Positions 52,925 to 61,695 of a stretch of DNA of 64,000 nt are shown here, in pieces. Position 1 is the stretch's first letter. Every line of letters begins with the position of its first letter. The notes beneath the pieces are model-generated. The model did not search any database. It saw only the letters and a program-made list of their open reading frames with translations, and was not told where the DNA came from. The stretch spans positions 186,001 to 250,000 of the forward strand of contig CALVEL010000002.1 of assembly GCA_944326565.1 (NCBI GenBank), in the 5' to 3' direction. Source of the stretch: Candidatus Gastranaerophilales bacterium. Lineage in GTDB: Bacteria > Cyanobacteriota > Vampirovibrionia > Gastranaerophilales > Gastranaerophilaceae. Made by a program: the position numbers and the translations under genes.

Positions 52925-53962
52925 ATGAAAAAAGTTTTAATTGTCAGATTATCTTCAATGGGTGATATTATTTTTCACATTCCTCTTGCTAATCTTTTCA
53001 AAAATCAAGGTTATCAAGTCGGATGGGTAGTATCTGAAAAAGGTTATGAATTGATAAAAGATAATCCTTGTGTAGATAATGTCTATTTTGTACCAGCTAG
53101 AAAATGGAAGCAAAGAGGCTGGTTGCATCCAAAAAACTTTTTTGAGTTTATATCTATATTGAAATCGATACGAAAAGAAAAGTATGACATAGCAATCGAT
53201 TGTCAAAGAATGTTTAAGAGCATGTACTGGATGCTTTTGAGCGGAGCAAAACGCAGAATAATATCACAGGATACAAGAGAATATGCGCAATTGGGCGCAA
53301 ATGAAGTTATTCCAAAACATCTCACAAACCGAGACAGGCATGTCCTTTTAAATAGTTATGAATTTGCAAAATATTTAGGATTAAATACTGACGAAGTAAA
53401 ATTTACTCTGCCTGAGACTTCAAGTGATGTAAAAAAGTATGTTGATAACTTATTGGAAGGGATAGACAATACAAAACCGCTTGTTGTAATTGCACCTGCG
53501 ACTACAAGAGATTTGAAACATTGGGATAGAGATAATTGGAAAAAACTTGTAAAAGGTATTCAGGATGATTGTACTCTTATTTATACAGGAGTAGAGGCTG
53601 ATCGTGAATTACTTTCTGATATAGGAGCAAATGAGCATATAAATCTTTGCGGGAAAACTAATCTTGAGAGTTTACGAGAATTATTTTCAAGAGTTGATTT
53701 GGTAATTTCACCAGATAGCGGCAGTGCACATCTAGCTTGGGCAAGCGGGAAACCTGCTGTTATTGCTATTTTTACATGCACACCACCGAAAATGTATGGA
53801 CCTTTTGGTAATGATGAAAAGTATATTGCGATTAATGGCGGATTACCTTGTCAACCTTGCTGGGATACCAAAGTTTGTCCTTTAGCTGGTGATAAAAATA
53901 AGCTCTGTACAAAATTACCTTCCGCTGATAAAATAATAAATATTGTAAAAAAAAATCCTTAA
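52925..53962 (+). CDS. Family 9 glycosyltransferase (heptosyltransferase-like)
   Basis: A 345-residue GT-B enzyme related to LPS heptosyltransferases. The N-terminus is VLIVRLSSMGDIIFHIPLAN; the C-terminal donor domain has VVIAPATTRDLKHWDRDNWK, LCGKTNLESLRELFSRVDLV and SPDSGSAHLAWASGKPAVI. A Cys-rich end (CQPCWDTKVCPLAGDKNKLC) is also common in this family. It supports an outer membrane with lipid A-linked core sugar. Cotranscribed with the ROK kinase. Confidence 0.9.
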   Translation: MKKVLIVRLSSMGDIIFHIPLANLFKNQGYQVGWVVSEKGYELIKDNPCVDNVYFVPARKWKQRGWLHPKNFFEFISILKSIRKEKYDIAIDCQRMFKSMYWMLLSGAKRRIISQDTREYAQLGANEVIPKHLTNRDRHVLLNSYEFAKYLGLNTDEVKFTLPETSSDVKKYVDNLLEGIDNTKPLVVIAPATTRDLKHWDRDNWKKLVKGIQDDCTLIYTGVEADRELLSDIGANEHINLCGKTNLESLRELFSRVDLVISPDSGSAHLAWASGKPAVIAIFTCTPPKMYGPFGNDEKYIAINGGLPCQPCWDTKVCPLAGDKNKLCTKLPSADKIINIVKKNP

Positions 53963-54031
53963 AACTCACACACCAAGTGAATAATATTATATAATGCAAG
54001 TGTATTTCATTTAATTTTATATAGGGGAATA

Positions 54032-55936
54032 ATGAACTTTTTTGATAAATTAAAAGAATACAAAAAGACTTTAGCTGATATTGAAAACAGTGTCTATGGC
54101 AATAAGCAGGATTACTTGGAGATATATGAGCGAAACCTTGAGTTGGAAAAAGAAATAGCCGCAAGGACTCAAGAGCTGAATATTGCAAATAAAAGAATGC
54201 TTACTCTTCAGCATATATGGGAAATGATGAATTCATCCCGTCCACTTGAGAGTGTTTTAGAAACTATAGTAAACAGCCTTCAGGGAGAATTAGGATATCT
54301 TCACAGTACAATTTTGAGAAAACAAACTGATGAAAAAGGTGACTATATGTCTGTAATTGCAGAGGCAGATAATTCGGTTATCAAAAGAGTAAATACAATA
54401 ATTCAAATCCCCATGCAAATGCGCAGATTGAATTATTTTAAAGACAGTTTTTATGCAAAAGCTTTAGATGAAAAGAAAATTGTAACTATTAAAGATATAG
54501 ATGAAGCTTTAAAAAGTATCATACCTGATATACGTGAAGATATTTTTAATAAAGTTATGAGCGGGATGCGCAGTAAATTGCTTATTGTAATTCCTTTGTA
54601 TACTAGAAATAAACCTTTTGGTCTTTTCTGCGTGTTTTCATCAAGAGACGAATTAGCTGATAGTGAAACTGATTTTTTAACAATTTTTGCGCAACAAATA
54701 GAAATGGCGATAACTATTGCAGATTTATTCCAGGCTGTTAGAGAGCAGGCAATTACAGACGGTCTTACAGGATTGTATAACCGCAGATATTTTGAAGAAT
54801 ATATTTCAAAAGAAGTTACAAGATCATTGAGACAAAACCAGCCTTTTAGTGTAATTGGAATTGATTTGGACTTTTTGAAGAAAATAAACGATGAGCATGG
54901 ACACGCATATGGTGATCTTGCAATTAAAACTGTAGCAGATGTTTTAAAGAATAATGCAAGATCAGTTGATATTGCTGCAAGAATGGGTGGAGAAGAATTC
55001 AACATTCTACTTCCTGGTATCGACTCTCAAGGTGCAATGACTGCGGCGGAAAGAATTAGAAAAGCTATAGAAGAAAAAGAATTGGATACAATTGGTCATA
55101 TCACAGCAAGTGTAGGTGTAGCAACTTTTCTTGAACATTCGGATAATTTGGAAGATTTATTGGAATTGACAGATCAGGCAATGTATCAATCCAAACGTAA
55201 TGGCAGAAATCAGGTTACAATGGCAAAACCGATTACAGAGACAAGCTGGCAGGAAGTTGCAGTAAATACTTTCTTGGATATTTTGTCAAAGCATAATGTA
55301 CCTATTGAAAATAATTTGCTTGAAGATTTGACAGGAAGACTTACAACAATCAAAGAACAAGCTGAAATGCCAAAAGAAATTCTTTATTCTGTAGCGGATA
55401 TGCTCATAAAAACTTACAATCCTTTGCATGAATCAGGCGGTGTAAAGTCAAAAGTTTTACTTGCATCTTCTCTTGCAAAGCGTTTTGACCTGCCAAAGGA
55501 TGAAGTTGATAAATTAAGAATAGCGGTTTTATTATATGATATTGGAAATATTATGCTGCCGAAAGAAATTTTGCAAAAATCTTCTCCATTAACAGAAGAA
55601 GAAAAATTGCATATTCAAAAACATCCGATTATTGCAGCAAGAGAAATTCTAAAACCCATATCATATGTTCAGGATATAATCCCTATAGTTGAACATCACC
55701 ATGAAAACTGGGATGGCAGTGGATATCCTGGTAAAATCGCTAAAGATGAAATTCCGCTTACATCTCAAATTATTTTGATAGTAGATGCCTATTTTGCCCT
55801 TACGGAGCATCGTCCTTATCGGGCTAAACTCTCTCCTGTAGAAGCCTTAATTGAAATTAAAAAGGATACAGGTAAAAAATGGAGTGAGGCACTTGTCCAG
55901 GAATTTGTTACACTTATCGAGCATGATTTGAATTAA
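54032..55936 (+). CDS. GAF-GGDEF protein with degenerate HD-GYP domain
   Basis: A 634-residue soluble cyclic di-GMP protein. A coiled coil (1-55) is followed by a GAF-like domain (about 65-235), a GGDEF domain with LYNRRYFEEY and an intact GGEEF (319-323), and a C-terminal HD-GYP domain. In the last, the normal HD pair is Y502-D503 (LLYDIGNIMLP), while HHHENWDGSGYPG (555-567) is kept. The cyclase half looks active; the phosphodiesterase half lacks a metal His and may be sensory only. AGGGGA precedes the ATG. Confidence 0.93.
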   Translation: MNFFDKLKEYKKTLADIENSVYGNKQDYLEIYERNLELEKEIAARTQELNIANKRMLTLQHIWEMMNSSRPLESVLETIVNSLQGELGYLHSTILRKQTDEKGDYMSVIAEADNSVIKRVNTIIQIPMQMRRLNYFKDSFYAKALDEKKIVTIKDIDEALKSIIPDIREDIFNKVMSGMRSKLLIVIPLYTRNKPFGLFCVFSSRDELADSETDFLTIFAQQIEMAITIADLFQAVREQAITDGLTGLYNRRYFEEYISKEVTRSLRQNQPFSVIGIDLDFLKKINDEHGHAYGDLAIKTVADVLKNNARSVDIAARMGGEEFNILLPGIDSQGAMTAAERIRKAIEEKELDTIGHITASVGVATFLEHSDNLEDLLELTDQAMYQSKRNGRNQVTMAKPITETSWQEVAVNTFLDILSKHNVPIENNLLEDLTGRLTTIKEQAEMPKEILYSVADMLIKTYNPLHESGGVKSKVLLASSLAKRFDLPKDEVDKLRIAVLLYDIGNIMLPKEILQKSSPLTEEEKLHIQKHPIIAAREILKPISYVQDIIPIVEHHHENWDGSGYPGKIAKDEIPLTSQIILIVDAYFALTEHRPYRAKLSPVEALIEIKKDTGKKWSEALVQEFVTLIEHDLN

Positions 55937-55952
55937 TCAAATGTAGGCTGGG

Positions 55953-56864
55953 ATGATGAGAGAAAAAGAATTTATTGAGATAATTAAAAACACACTTAAT
56001 TCAAATTATATCGGGGATGATTGTGCTTATTTGAAAGATTTGGGAATTGTTATTTCTCAAGATAATTTGGTTGAAGATGTGCATTTTTCACTCAAATATT
56101 CAAATCCATATCAATTGGGCTGGAAATCTGCTATGGTAAATATTTCTGATATTTGTGCAAGCGGAGCAGAGCCAAAATATTTAACTGTCGGGCTTTCTTT
56201 GCCAGCTTCTGTTGATAATGATTTTGTAGAAAATTTTTATAAAGGACTTAAAAGTGCTTCTAAAAATATTGAGATTGTCGGCGGGGATATTACAGGTTCA
56301 GACAAAGTTTTCATATCATTTGCAGCAATAGGAAAAACAGAAGGACGGAAAATTTCTTCAAGAAAAAATGCAAAATCCGGTTATAAAATAATTGTCTCAG
56401 GTCAACATGGCTCAAGTGGAGCTGGACTAAGACTTTTAGTTCAAGGTAAAAAAGGTCCTGAAAAATTTATTAAAGCACATCTTATGCCATATGCTCAGAT
56501 TGATTTTTCAAAACAAATTGCTGAAAAAGTAAAGGAAGACTATGCAATGATGGATACTTCAGACGGACTAATGGATTCATTATCACAAATAGCAGAAGCA
56601 AGTGGTGTAAATTTGGAAGTAGATTTTGACAAAATTCCTTATGACAAAGATTTAGAAAAGTTTTCAGATTTTAAAGATTTGATTTTATATGGAGGTGAAG
56701 ACTATCAAATTGTAGCTGTTGTACCTGAATATATTGCCAAAAATCATACAGTAATAGGTCAGGTCAAAACAGGTTCAGGTGTATCAATTATTCAGAATAA
56801 TACGGTGCAAAACTTTTCTAAATACGATATTGAAAAAAAGATTTTCAACCATTTCGGAAAATAG
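55953..56864 (+). CDS. thiL: Thiamine-monophosphate kinase
   Basis: A 303-residue ATP-dependent kinase making thiamine diphosphate. The N-terminal YIGDDCAYL and MVNISDICASGAEPKYLTVGL segments and the later VGGDITGSD, MDTSDGLMDSL and YGGEDYQIV segments are the PurM/ThiL-family metal and nucleotide sites. No TPP riboswitch is seen upstream; it follows the cyclic di-GMP gene by 16 bases. Either of two leading ATG codons could start. Confidence 0.94.
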   Translation: MMREKEFIEIIKNTLNSNYIGDDCAYLKDLGIVISQDNLVEDVHFSLKYSNPYQLGWKSAMVNISDICASGAEPKYLTVGLSLPASVDNDFVENFYKGLKSASKNIEIVGGDITGSDKVFISFAAIGKTEGRKISSRKNAKSGYKIIVSGQHGSSGAGLRLLVQGKKGPEKFIKAHLMPYAQIDFSKQIAEKVKEDYAMMDTSDGLMDSLSQIAEASGVNLEVDFDKIPYDKDLEKFSDFKDLILYGGEDYQIVAVVPEYIAKNHTVIGQVKTGSGVSIIQNNTVQNFSKYDIEKKIFNHFGK

Positions 56865-56949
56865 TTTTTCTTAAATCCCAACCTTGAATTATATAAAAAT
56901 ATATGCTAGAATAAACGAGTAATAAAAAAAAACAGAGAAGGAGCTGGAA

Positions 56950-57747
56950 ATGCAGACTATGATTGAAAACCGGGGGGGGGGGGCACCCGAAAATAAGCTC
57001 CTAGCAGGTAAAAAAACAGGATTTACATTAGCAGAGGTCTTGATAACCCTTGGCATATTGGGTGTAGTAATGGCAATGACCCTGCCGTCAATAATAGGGA
57101 GATATAACGAAAAAGCGCGTGTAACCCAGCTTAAAAAGAGTTATACATTGCTTTCACAAACTTTTAATCGAATAGTAAGTGAGACAGAAGCATCTCCAAA
57201 GGAATGGGGATTAGGTGGTATGTATGATGCAAATACACATATTACACTGGCAAATAAATTTGTGCCATATTTTAAAGTACTTCAAAATTGTGTAGGCAAA
57301 GATAAAAATTATACAAGAAAACATTGTACTGAAAATGATTACTATTCAGAACCTAATTATTATGCAAGTGTAAGGTTAGTAGATGGAACAACCTTAATTT
57401 TTAGAAATTGGAATAATGACTGTAGTTATAATTTTGGTAATAGTAAATTTCTACAGAATATATGCGGAACAATAATTGTAGATGTAAACGGTCAAAAAAA
57501 TCCTAATCTTCTAGGTAATGATATATTTACGTTTTATTTAACAAATTGGGGTATATTTCCTACAGGGACGGAATTTGAGAATGTATTAACTTTTGAGACA
57601 TATTGCAATAAAAATACATCTTGGGGAATATTTATAGGTAATTATATGAACGGTAGCGGATGTACAGCTTGGGCATTGTATAAGGAGAATCAAGAGTATT
57701 TACATTGTGCCGGTCTGAGCTGGAAAGGTAAAGATAAATGTAAGTAA
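56950..57747 (+). CDS. Prepilin-like protein with in-frame G12 leader tract (phase ON)
   Basis: A 265-residue prepilin. The leader MQTMIENRGGGAPENKLLAG-KKTG is followed by FTLAEVLITLGILGVVMAMT; cleavage would follow Gly24. The 12 G encode part of Arg plus glycines, in frame, so the gene is open as assembled. The pilin domain has Cys pairs and ends CAGLSWKGKDKCK. AAGGAG sits seven bases before the ATG. Its 3' end shares 96 bases with one mismatch with the remnant at 30392-30601. It ends directly against the convergent methyltransferase gene. Confidence 0.92.
   Translation: MQTMIENRGGGAPENKLLAGKKTGFTLAEVLITLGILGVVMAMTLPSIIGRYNEKARVTQLKKSYTLLSQTFNRIVSETEASPKEWGLGGMYDANTHITLANKFVPYFKVLQNCVGKDKNYTRKHCTENDYYSEPNYYASVRLVDGTTLIFRNWNNDCSYNFGNSKFLQNICGTIIVDVNGQKNPNLLGNDIFTFYLTNWGIFPTGTEFENVLTFETYCNKNTSWGIFIGNYMNGSGCTAWALYKENQEYLHCAGLSWKGKDKCK
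56972..56983. repeat. Homopolymer tract: 12 G
   Basis: Twelve consecutive G in the leader-coding part of the 56950 prepilin gene, in frame with the pilin domain. Candidate phase switch. Confidence 0.92.
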
Positions 57748-58317
57748 CTATTTTAATTTTCTTGCAAGTGATAATCCGGCAGGTAGTTTTAATACTACAT
57801 TTTGGTAGTCAGGATGTGATGAAATAGTATCAATATAAGGTTTTACTTTTGCTTCATGTGAAAGTACGTTATCTACTGCTAAAATCCCTCCAGCAAGAAG
57901 ATGTGGATGAATAAGTTCAAAATATTTTAAAGTTTCACTTTTGTTTGCATCAATAAATACGAAATCAAATTTTTCGTCCTCTGGCAGGTATTCTAAAATC
58001 TTTATAGCAGAACCTTCAAGAGTTGTAATGATATCAAGCACTCCACATTTTTCAAAATTTTCTCTGGCAGGTTTGATTCTTTTTTCATAAAACTCAATTG
58101 TGGTAAGCTTTCCGCCTGTTTCTTTTAGAGCTTTTCCTATCCAAATACTTGAATATCCGTTTGATGTCCCAAGTTCTAAGACTTTTTGAGAATTATTCTC
58201 TCTTATCAATAAATTTAAAAATTCACCGGTAACTCGTGAAATATTCCAAAATTGTCTTTGTGTTTTTTCAAGTTCTAAAAGGGTATTTTGTGTTATTTTA
58301 TCAAATTCTTCTATCAT
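57748..58317 (-). CDS. SAM-dependent O-methyltransferase
   Basis: A 189-residue class I methyltransferase of the O-methyltransferase 3/caffeoyl-CoA type. The SAM loop is LELGTSNGYSSIWIGKAL, with TIEFYEKRIKPARENFEKCG and FDFVFIDANKSETLKYFELI for metal and acceptor. It overlaps the beta-propeller gene upstream by four bases (ATGA). Substrate unknown. Confidence 0.88.
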   Translation of the reverse strand: MIEEFDKITQNTLLELEKTQRQFWNISRVTGEFLNLLIRENNSQKVLELGTSNGYSSIWIGKALKETGGKLTTIEFYEKRIKPARENFEKCGVLDIITTLEGSAIKILEYLPEDEKFDFVFIDANKSETLKYFELIHPHLLAGGILAVDNVLSHEAKVKPYIDTISSHPDYQNVVLKLPAGLSLARKLK

Positions 58318-59747
58318 TTGTTTATCTTTTTCACTTTATTAACTACTACTACTGAGTTAATTGGGATTTCTACAAAGTTGTTTTTAATAACTTTTTTCAT
58401 ACCTAAATCAATGATTGAATATTTTTTAGCTTTTGAATCTGTAACAATTGCAATATTTGTATCATCTATTCTGAAAATTTTTGTAGAAAATCCATCTGTA
58501 CCTAATTCTATAATATCGGTTAGCTGGTCAGTTGTTGTATCAATTACACAAATTTCATTATTGATTGCGCCTAATACGTATAATTTGTCGTTAAAGACAA
58601 GCATATCAATCGGTTTTTCGGTAATTAAGGTCTCTCCTACAAGTCCGATTGTTTTGTAATCAATTATTGCAAGTCGATTTTTGGTACGGCTTGTTATATA
58701 AATTTTGTTATTTGCGTAGGCAATTTTAGATGTATTCGGAAATCTTCCTATTTCACGCAAAAGATAGCCGTTATCAAGTTCTACCACCCAAATTTCATTT
58801 GTTTTCTTATCAACATAGAAAAGTTTTGAGCCATCTTCACTAAGAGTAAGTTTTTCGCACATTCCGTTTAATTTCAGTTGTTTTTTTAAAGTCATATTTT
58901 CAAGACTCAAAATATAGATACTGGAATCTTCTGGACTTGCAATATATGCAATTTTGTTTTTGCTGTCAATAATTATTTCATCAGGCTGTGTTTTGAGGTT
59001 TATTTGCTTAATAATCTGCTCATCAGCTAGTGAAATAACATCTATAGATTTTTTATTGTATGAAGTTACCAGTAAAAATTCTCCATCATATCCTTTCATT
59101 GAAATAGGAATGTTTTCTTGCGAAAGTGCATATTCAGGCGTTTGTTTTGACGGATTTAATACTTGAATATTCTTTGTAAAATTCGTTGTCGCATAAATAG
59201 TTTTGTTTTTTAATTGAGGAATTTCAGAAAGTGAATTCACTAATGAATTTTCGTTTTTATTTGAGGGCAAAATCACTTTTAAAGTAGGCTCATTAATCGT
59301 AGAGATTTCTAAATTCCCGATAATTCCCTTTAAATTTTCAGGAATCATAAGTCCATGAGGTACAAGCATGTCCTGAGGTAAAAGTCCTGACTTTAATTGA
59401 TGCGGAGGTGTCTGCAATTTTGTAATACTTTTTTTACCCTCTTTATCTTCAAGAACTTTTAAAAGTACATAATCATTATTAAAAATGATTACATCAGGTT
59501 TTTGTGCAAGAGTCTTTCCTGCAGGAATTGTTGAAGAAACTTTAATTTCTTCTGGATTTATAATTCTAGCTGGAATTACAGGAAGATAAATTGTATTGTC
59601 AGGCAGTATAACTACCCCGTCAAAACGGAAATTTGTTTGAGGAAACTCATTGCTTACAATACTTTTGATTTCCTTGGGAAGTTCAGAAGCATATGCACAG
59701 CCTGTGACTGCCAATAATAAAGCCAATACAATTATTATTTTTCTCAT
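58314..59747 (-). CDS. Exported YncE-like beta-propeller, probable lipoprotein
   Basis: A 477-residue exported protein. The signal IIIVLALLLAVTGCAYAS contains a lipobox-like VTGC, so it may be a lipoprotein. The C-terminal 290 residues form a YVTN/YncE-type propeller with repeats such as DVISLADEQIIKQINLKTQP, NKIYITSRTKNRLAIIDYKT and NEICVIDTTTDQLTDIIELG. The N-terminal 180 residues are a separate strand-rich domain. It is coupled to dnaJ upstream (one-base overlap) and the methyltransferase downstream. Confidence 0.85.
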   Translation of the reverse strand: MRKIIIVLALLLAVTGCAYASELPKEIKSIVSNEFPQTNFRFDGVVILPDNTIYLPVIPARIINPEEIKVSSTIPAGKTLAQKPDVIIFNNDYVLLKVLEDKEGKKSITKLQTPPHQLKSGLLPQDMLVPHGLMIPENLKGIIGNLEISTINEPTLKVILPSNKNENSLVNSLSEIPQLKNKTIYATTNFTKNIQVLNPSKQTPEYALSQENIPISMKGYDGEFLLVTSYNKKSIDVISLADEQIIKQINLKTQPDEIIIDSKNKIAYIASPEDSSIYILSLENMTLKKQLKLNGMCEKLTLSEDGSKLFYVDKKTNEIWVVELDNGYLLREIGRFPNTSKIAYANNKIYITSRTKNRLAIIDYKTIGLVGETLITEKPIDMLVFNDKLYVLGAINNEICVIDTTTDQLTDIIELGTDGFSTKIFRIDDTNIAIVTDSKAKKYSIIDLGMKKVIKNNFVEIPINSVVVVNKVKKINK

Positions 59748-60874
59748 TACTGAAAAACTCCTTTAACTTTATGTAAAAGCGAAGGCTCTTGTGCTTTTTT
59801 ACCGCTTTTGAGTTCATAAAGTTTTTTATATAATTGTTTCTCTTCTTCTGTTGGTTGAGTTGGTATTACTACATTAACTATTATAACATGGTCTCCTCTT
59901 TGAGAAGGTCTTGATATTATCGGAACGCCTGCGCCTTTGATTTTAACGGTATTACCGCTTTGTACACCGGGTTGTATTTTTATCGCTTTTATACCGTCAA
60001 GAGTTTCAATTTCTATTTCGTCACCCAAAACAGCTTGAGCAGGTGATATATCAATTTTAGTATATACATCAATTCCGTCACGTTTGAAGTAGTCTGAGGC
60101 CTTTACATGCAATACAACAAACAAATCTCCGGCAGGTCCGCCATTTGATCCTGCATCCCCTTCGCCTGATACTCTTATTTTTGATAAATTGTCAACGCCT
60201 GCGGGGATTTTAATTTCTATTTTCTTTTCTTTTTCTATTTTTCCGTAACCTTTGCAATTTTTACAAGGAGTTCCGATTTTTTGCCCTGTACCATGACAAT
60301 CAGGACATATTGTAATTTGAGAAATTGCACCTAGTGGTGTTCTTGTAACTTTTTGAATCTGTCCTGTACCATGACAAGTTGGACATGTAATGGGTTTTGT
60401 CCCCTTTTCAGCACCGGTACCGTTACATTCAGGACAAATTTCAAGGTGATTAAATTTGATTTCTTTTTTGGTTCCAAAAATCGCTTCTTTAAAATCTATT
60501 TCAACATCATACCTCAAATCATCGCCACGTTGAGGTGCGTTAGGATCTGCTCCTCCACCGAATCCAAAACCTCCGAATCCGCCGAAAAATGAGTTAAATA
60601 TATCATTCAAGTCGCCAAAACCTCCGGCAAAAGGACCGTTTGTATCAAAACCGGCGTTTTTCAATCCGTCTTCGCCATAGCGGTCATATGTAGCACGCTT
60701 GTTATCATCCATTAATGTCTCATATGCTTTACCAAGTTCTTTAAACTTTTCTTCAGCATCGGGGGCTTTATTTACGTCAGGATGCAGTGTTCTTGCTTTC
60801 TTTCTGAAAGCTGATTTTATTTCTTCTTTTGTCGCATCCTGTGATACTTCTAATATCTCATAATAATTTGTCAT
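59747..60874 (-). CDS. dnaJ: Chaperone DnaJ
   Basis: A 375-residue type I J-protein, cochaperone of DnaK. The J domain has YYEILEVSQDATKEEIKSAF and HPD (LHPDVNKA); a Gly/Phe region follows (GGFGGFGFGGGAD); the zinc domain has four CxxCxGxG-type motifs (CPECNGTG, CPTCHGTG, CPDCHGTG, CKNCKGYG). The C-terminal substrate domains are complete. It follows grpE by 43 bases. No dnaK lies here and no CIRCE element was seen. Confidence 0.97.
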   Translation of the reverse strand: MTNYYEILEVSQDATKEEIKSAFRKKARTLHPDVNKAPDAEEKFKELGKAYETLMDDNKRATYDRYGEDGLKNAGFDTNGPFAGGFGDLNDIFNSFFGGFGGFGFGGGADPNAPQRGDDLRYDVEIDFKEAIFGTKKEIKFNHLEICPECNGTGAEKGTKPITCPTCHGTGQIQKVTRTPLGAISQITICPDCHGTGQKIGTPCKNCKGYGKIEKEKKIEIKIPAGVDNLSKIRVSGEGDAGSNGGPAGDLFVVLHVKASDYFKRDGIDVYTKIDISPAQAVLGDEIEIETLDGIKAIKIQPGVQSGNTVKIKGAGVPIISRPSQRGDHVIIVNVVIPTQPTEEEKQLYKKLYELKSGKKAQEPSLLHKVKGVFQ

Positions 60875-60917
60875 CTTTTATTCTAACTTCCCTAACCTTC
60901 TGTATGTTTCTTTTTTA

Positions 60918-61499
60918 TTATTCGGCTGTTGCGACATTTACAAGTGATGGTCTTAAAACCTTATCACCCATTTTATAACCTTTTTGAAGTTCATTAATTA
61001 TTGTATGTTCCGGATGTTCGGAAGTAGGTGTCTGCATAACAGCTTCGTGAAAATTCGGATCAAAAGTTTGTCCTTCAGCTTCAATTATTTCAAGTCCGAG
61101 TTTTGATAATGTATCCCAAACTTGTTTGTGTACAAGATTAAAGCTTTCTTTACATTTTAGGCAATCTTCAACGTTTTCAAGAGCTTTTTCTCCTCTTTCA
61201 AAGTTATCAAGTACCTCAAGTAACTTTTTAAGAGCATTTTCTGTACCATATTTTAAAAGACTTTCTTTTTCTGATTCTTGACGTTTTCTGTAATTGTCAA
61301 AATCAGCAGCTAATCTTAAATATTGATTGTTTAATTCATCATATTTTTCCTGAAGTTTTGAAAGCTCATCATTATTTTCATTTTCTTGAGATTTTTTTTC
61401 TTCGTTATTTTCTGAGTTTTCTGTTTCCTGATTAAGCTCATCAAGATTTATTTCTTTATCTGAATGATTTTTAAAAGGATTGTTATGTTTGTGTGTCAT
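60918..61499 (-). CDS. grpE: Nucleotide exchange factor GrpE
   Basis: A 193-residue exchange factor for DnaK. A charged, disordered N-terminus (Asn/Glu/Lys-rich) leads into the long coiled coil with YLRLAADFDNYRKRQESEKE. The beta-wing domain has EGQTFDPNFHEAVMQTPT, then GYKMGDKVLRPSLVNVA. Complete. First gene of the grpE-dnaJ-propeller-methyltransferase transcript. Confidence 0.96.
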   Translation of the reverse strand: MTHKHNNPFKNHSDKEINLDELNQETENSENNEEKKSQENENNDELSKLQEKYDELNNQYLRLAADFDNYRKRQESEKESLLKYGTENALKKLLEVLDNFERGEKALENVEDCLKCKESFNLVHKQVWDTLSKLGLEIIEAEGQTFDPNFHEAVMQTPTSEHPEHTIINELQKGYKMGDKVLRPSLVNVATAE

Positions 61500-61695
61500 A
61501 TCTCTACCTCTACAATATAATATAACTTAATTATAATTTATCAAGTCGAATAAAGAGTGAAAATTTATTATTTTTTAATAATTGGAATTTTATATTTTCT
61601 TTACATTATTTAACTTATTTACTTATCAAAAAATTGTTGTATTATCATATATGTAGTAAAGGATTATTGTATAAGATTTTCTTTTCGGAGGAAAA

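Noticed and set aside
54451-55005. 184-codon minus-strand ORF in the GAF-GGDEF gene
   Set aside because: Shadow of a clear multidomain gene.
55900-55952. TPP riboswitch before thiL
   Set aside because: The gene follows the previous stop by 16 bases, with no room for an aptamer.
61500-61695. CIRCE operator before grpE
   Set aside because: No TTAGCACTC-N9-GAGTGCTAA or close match on either strand.
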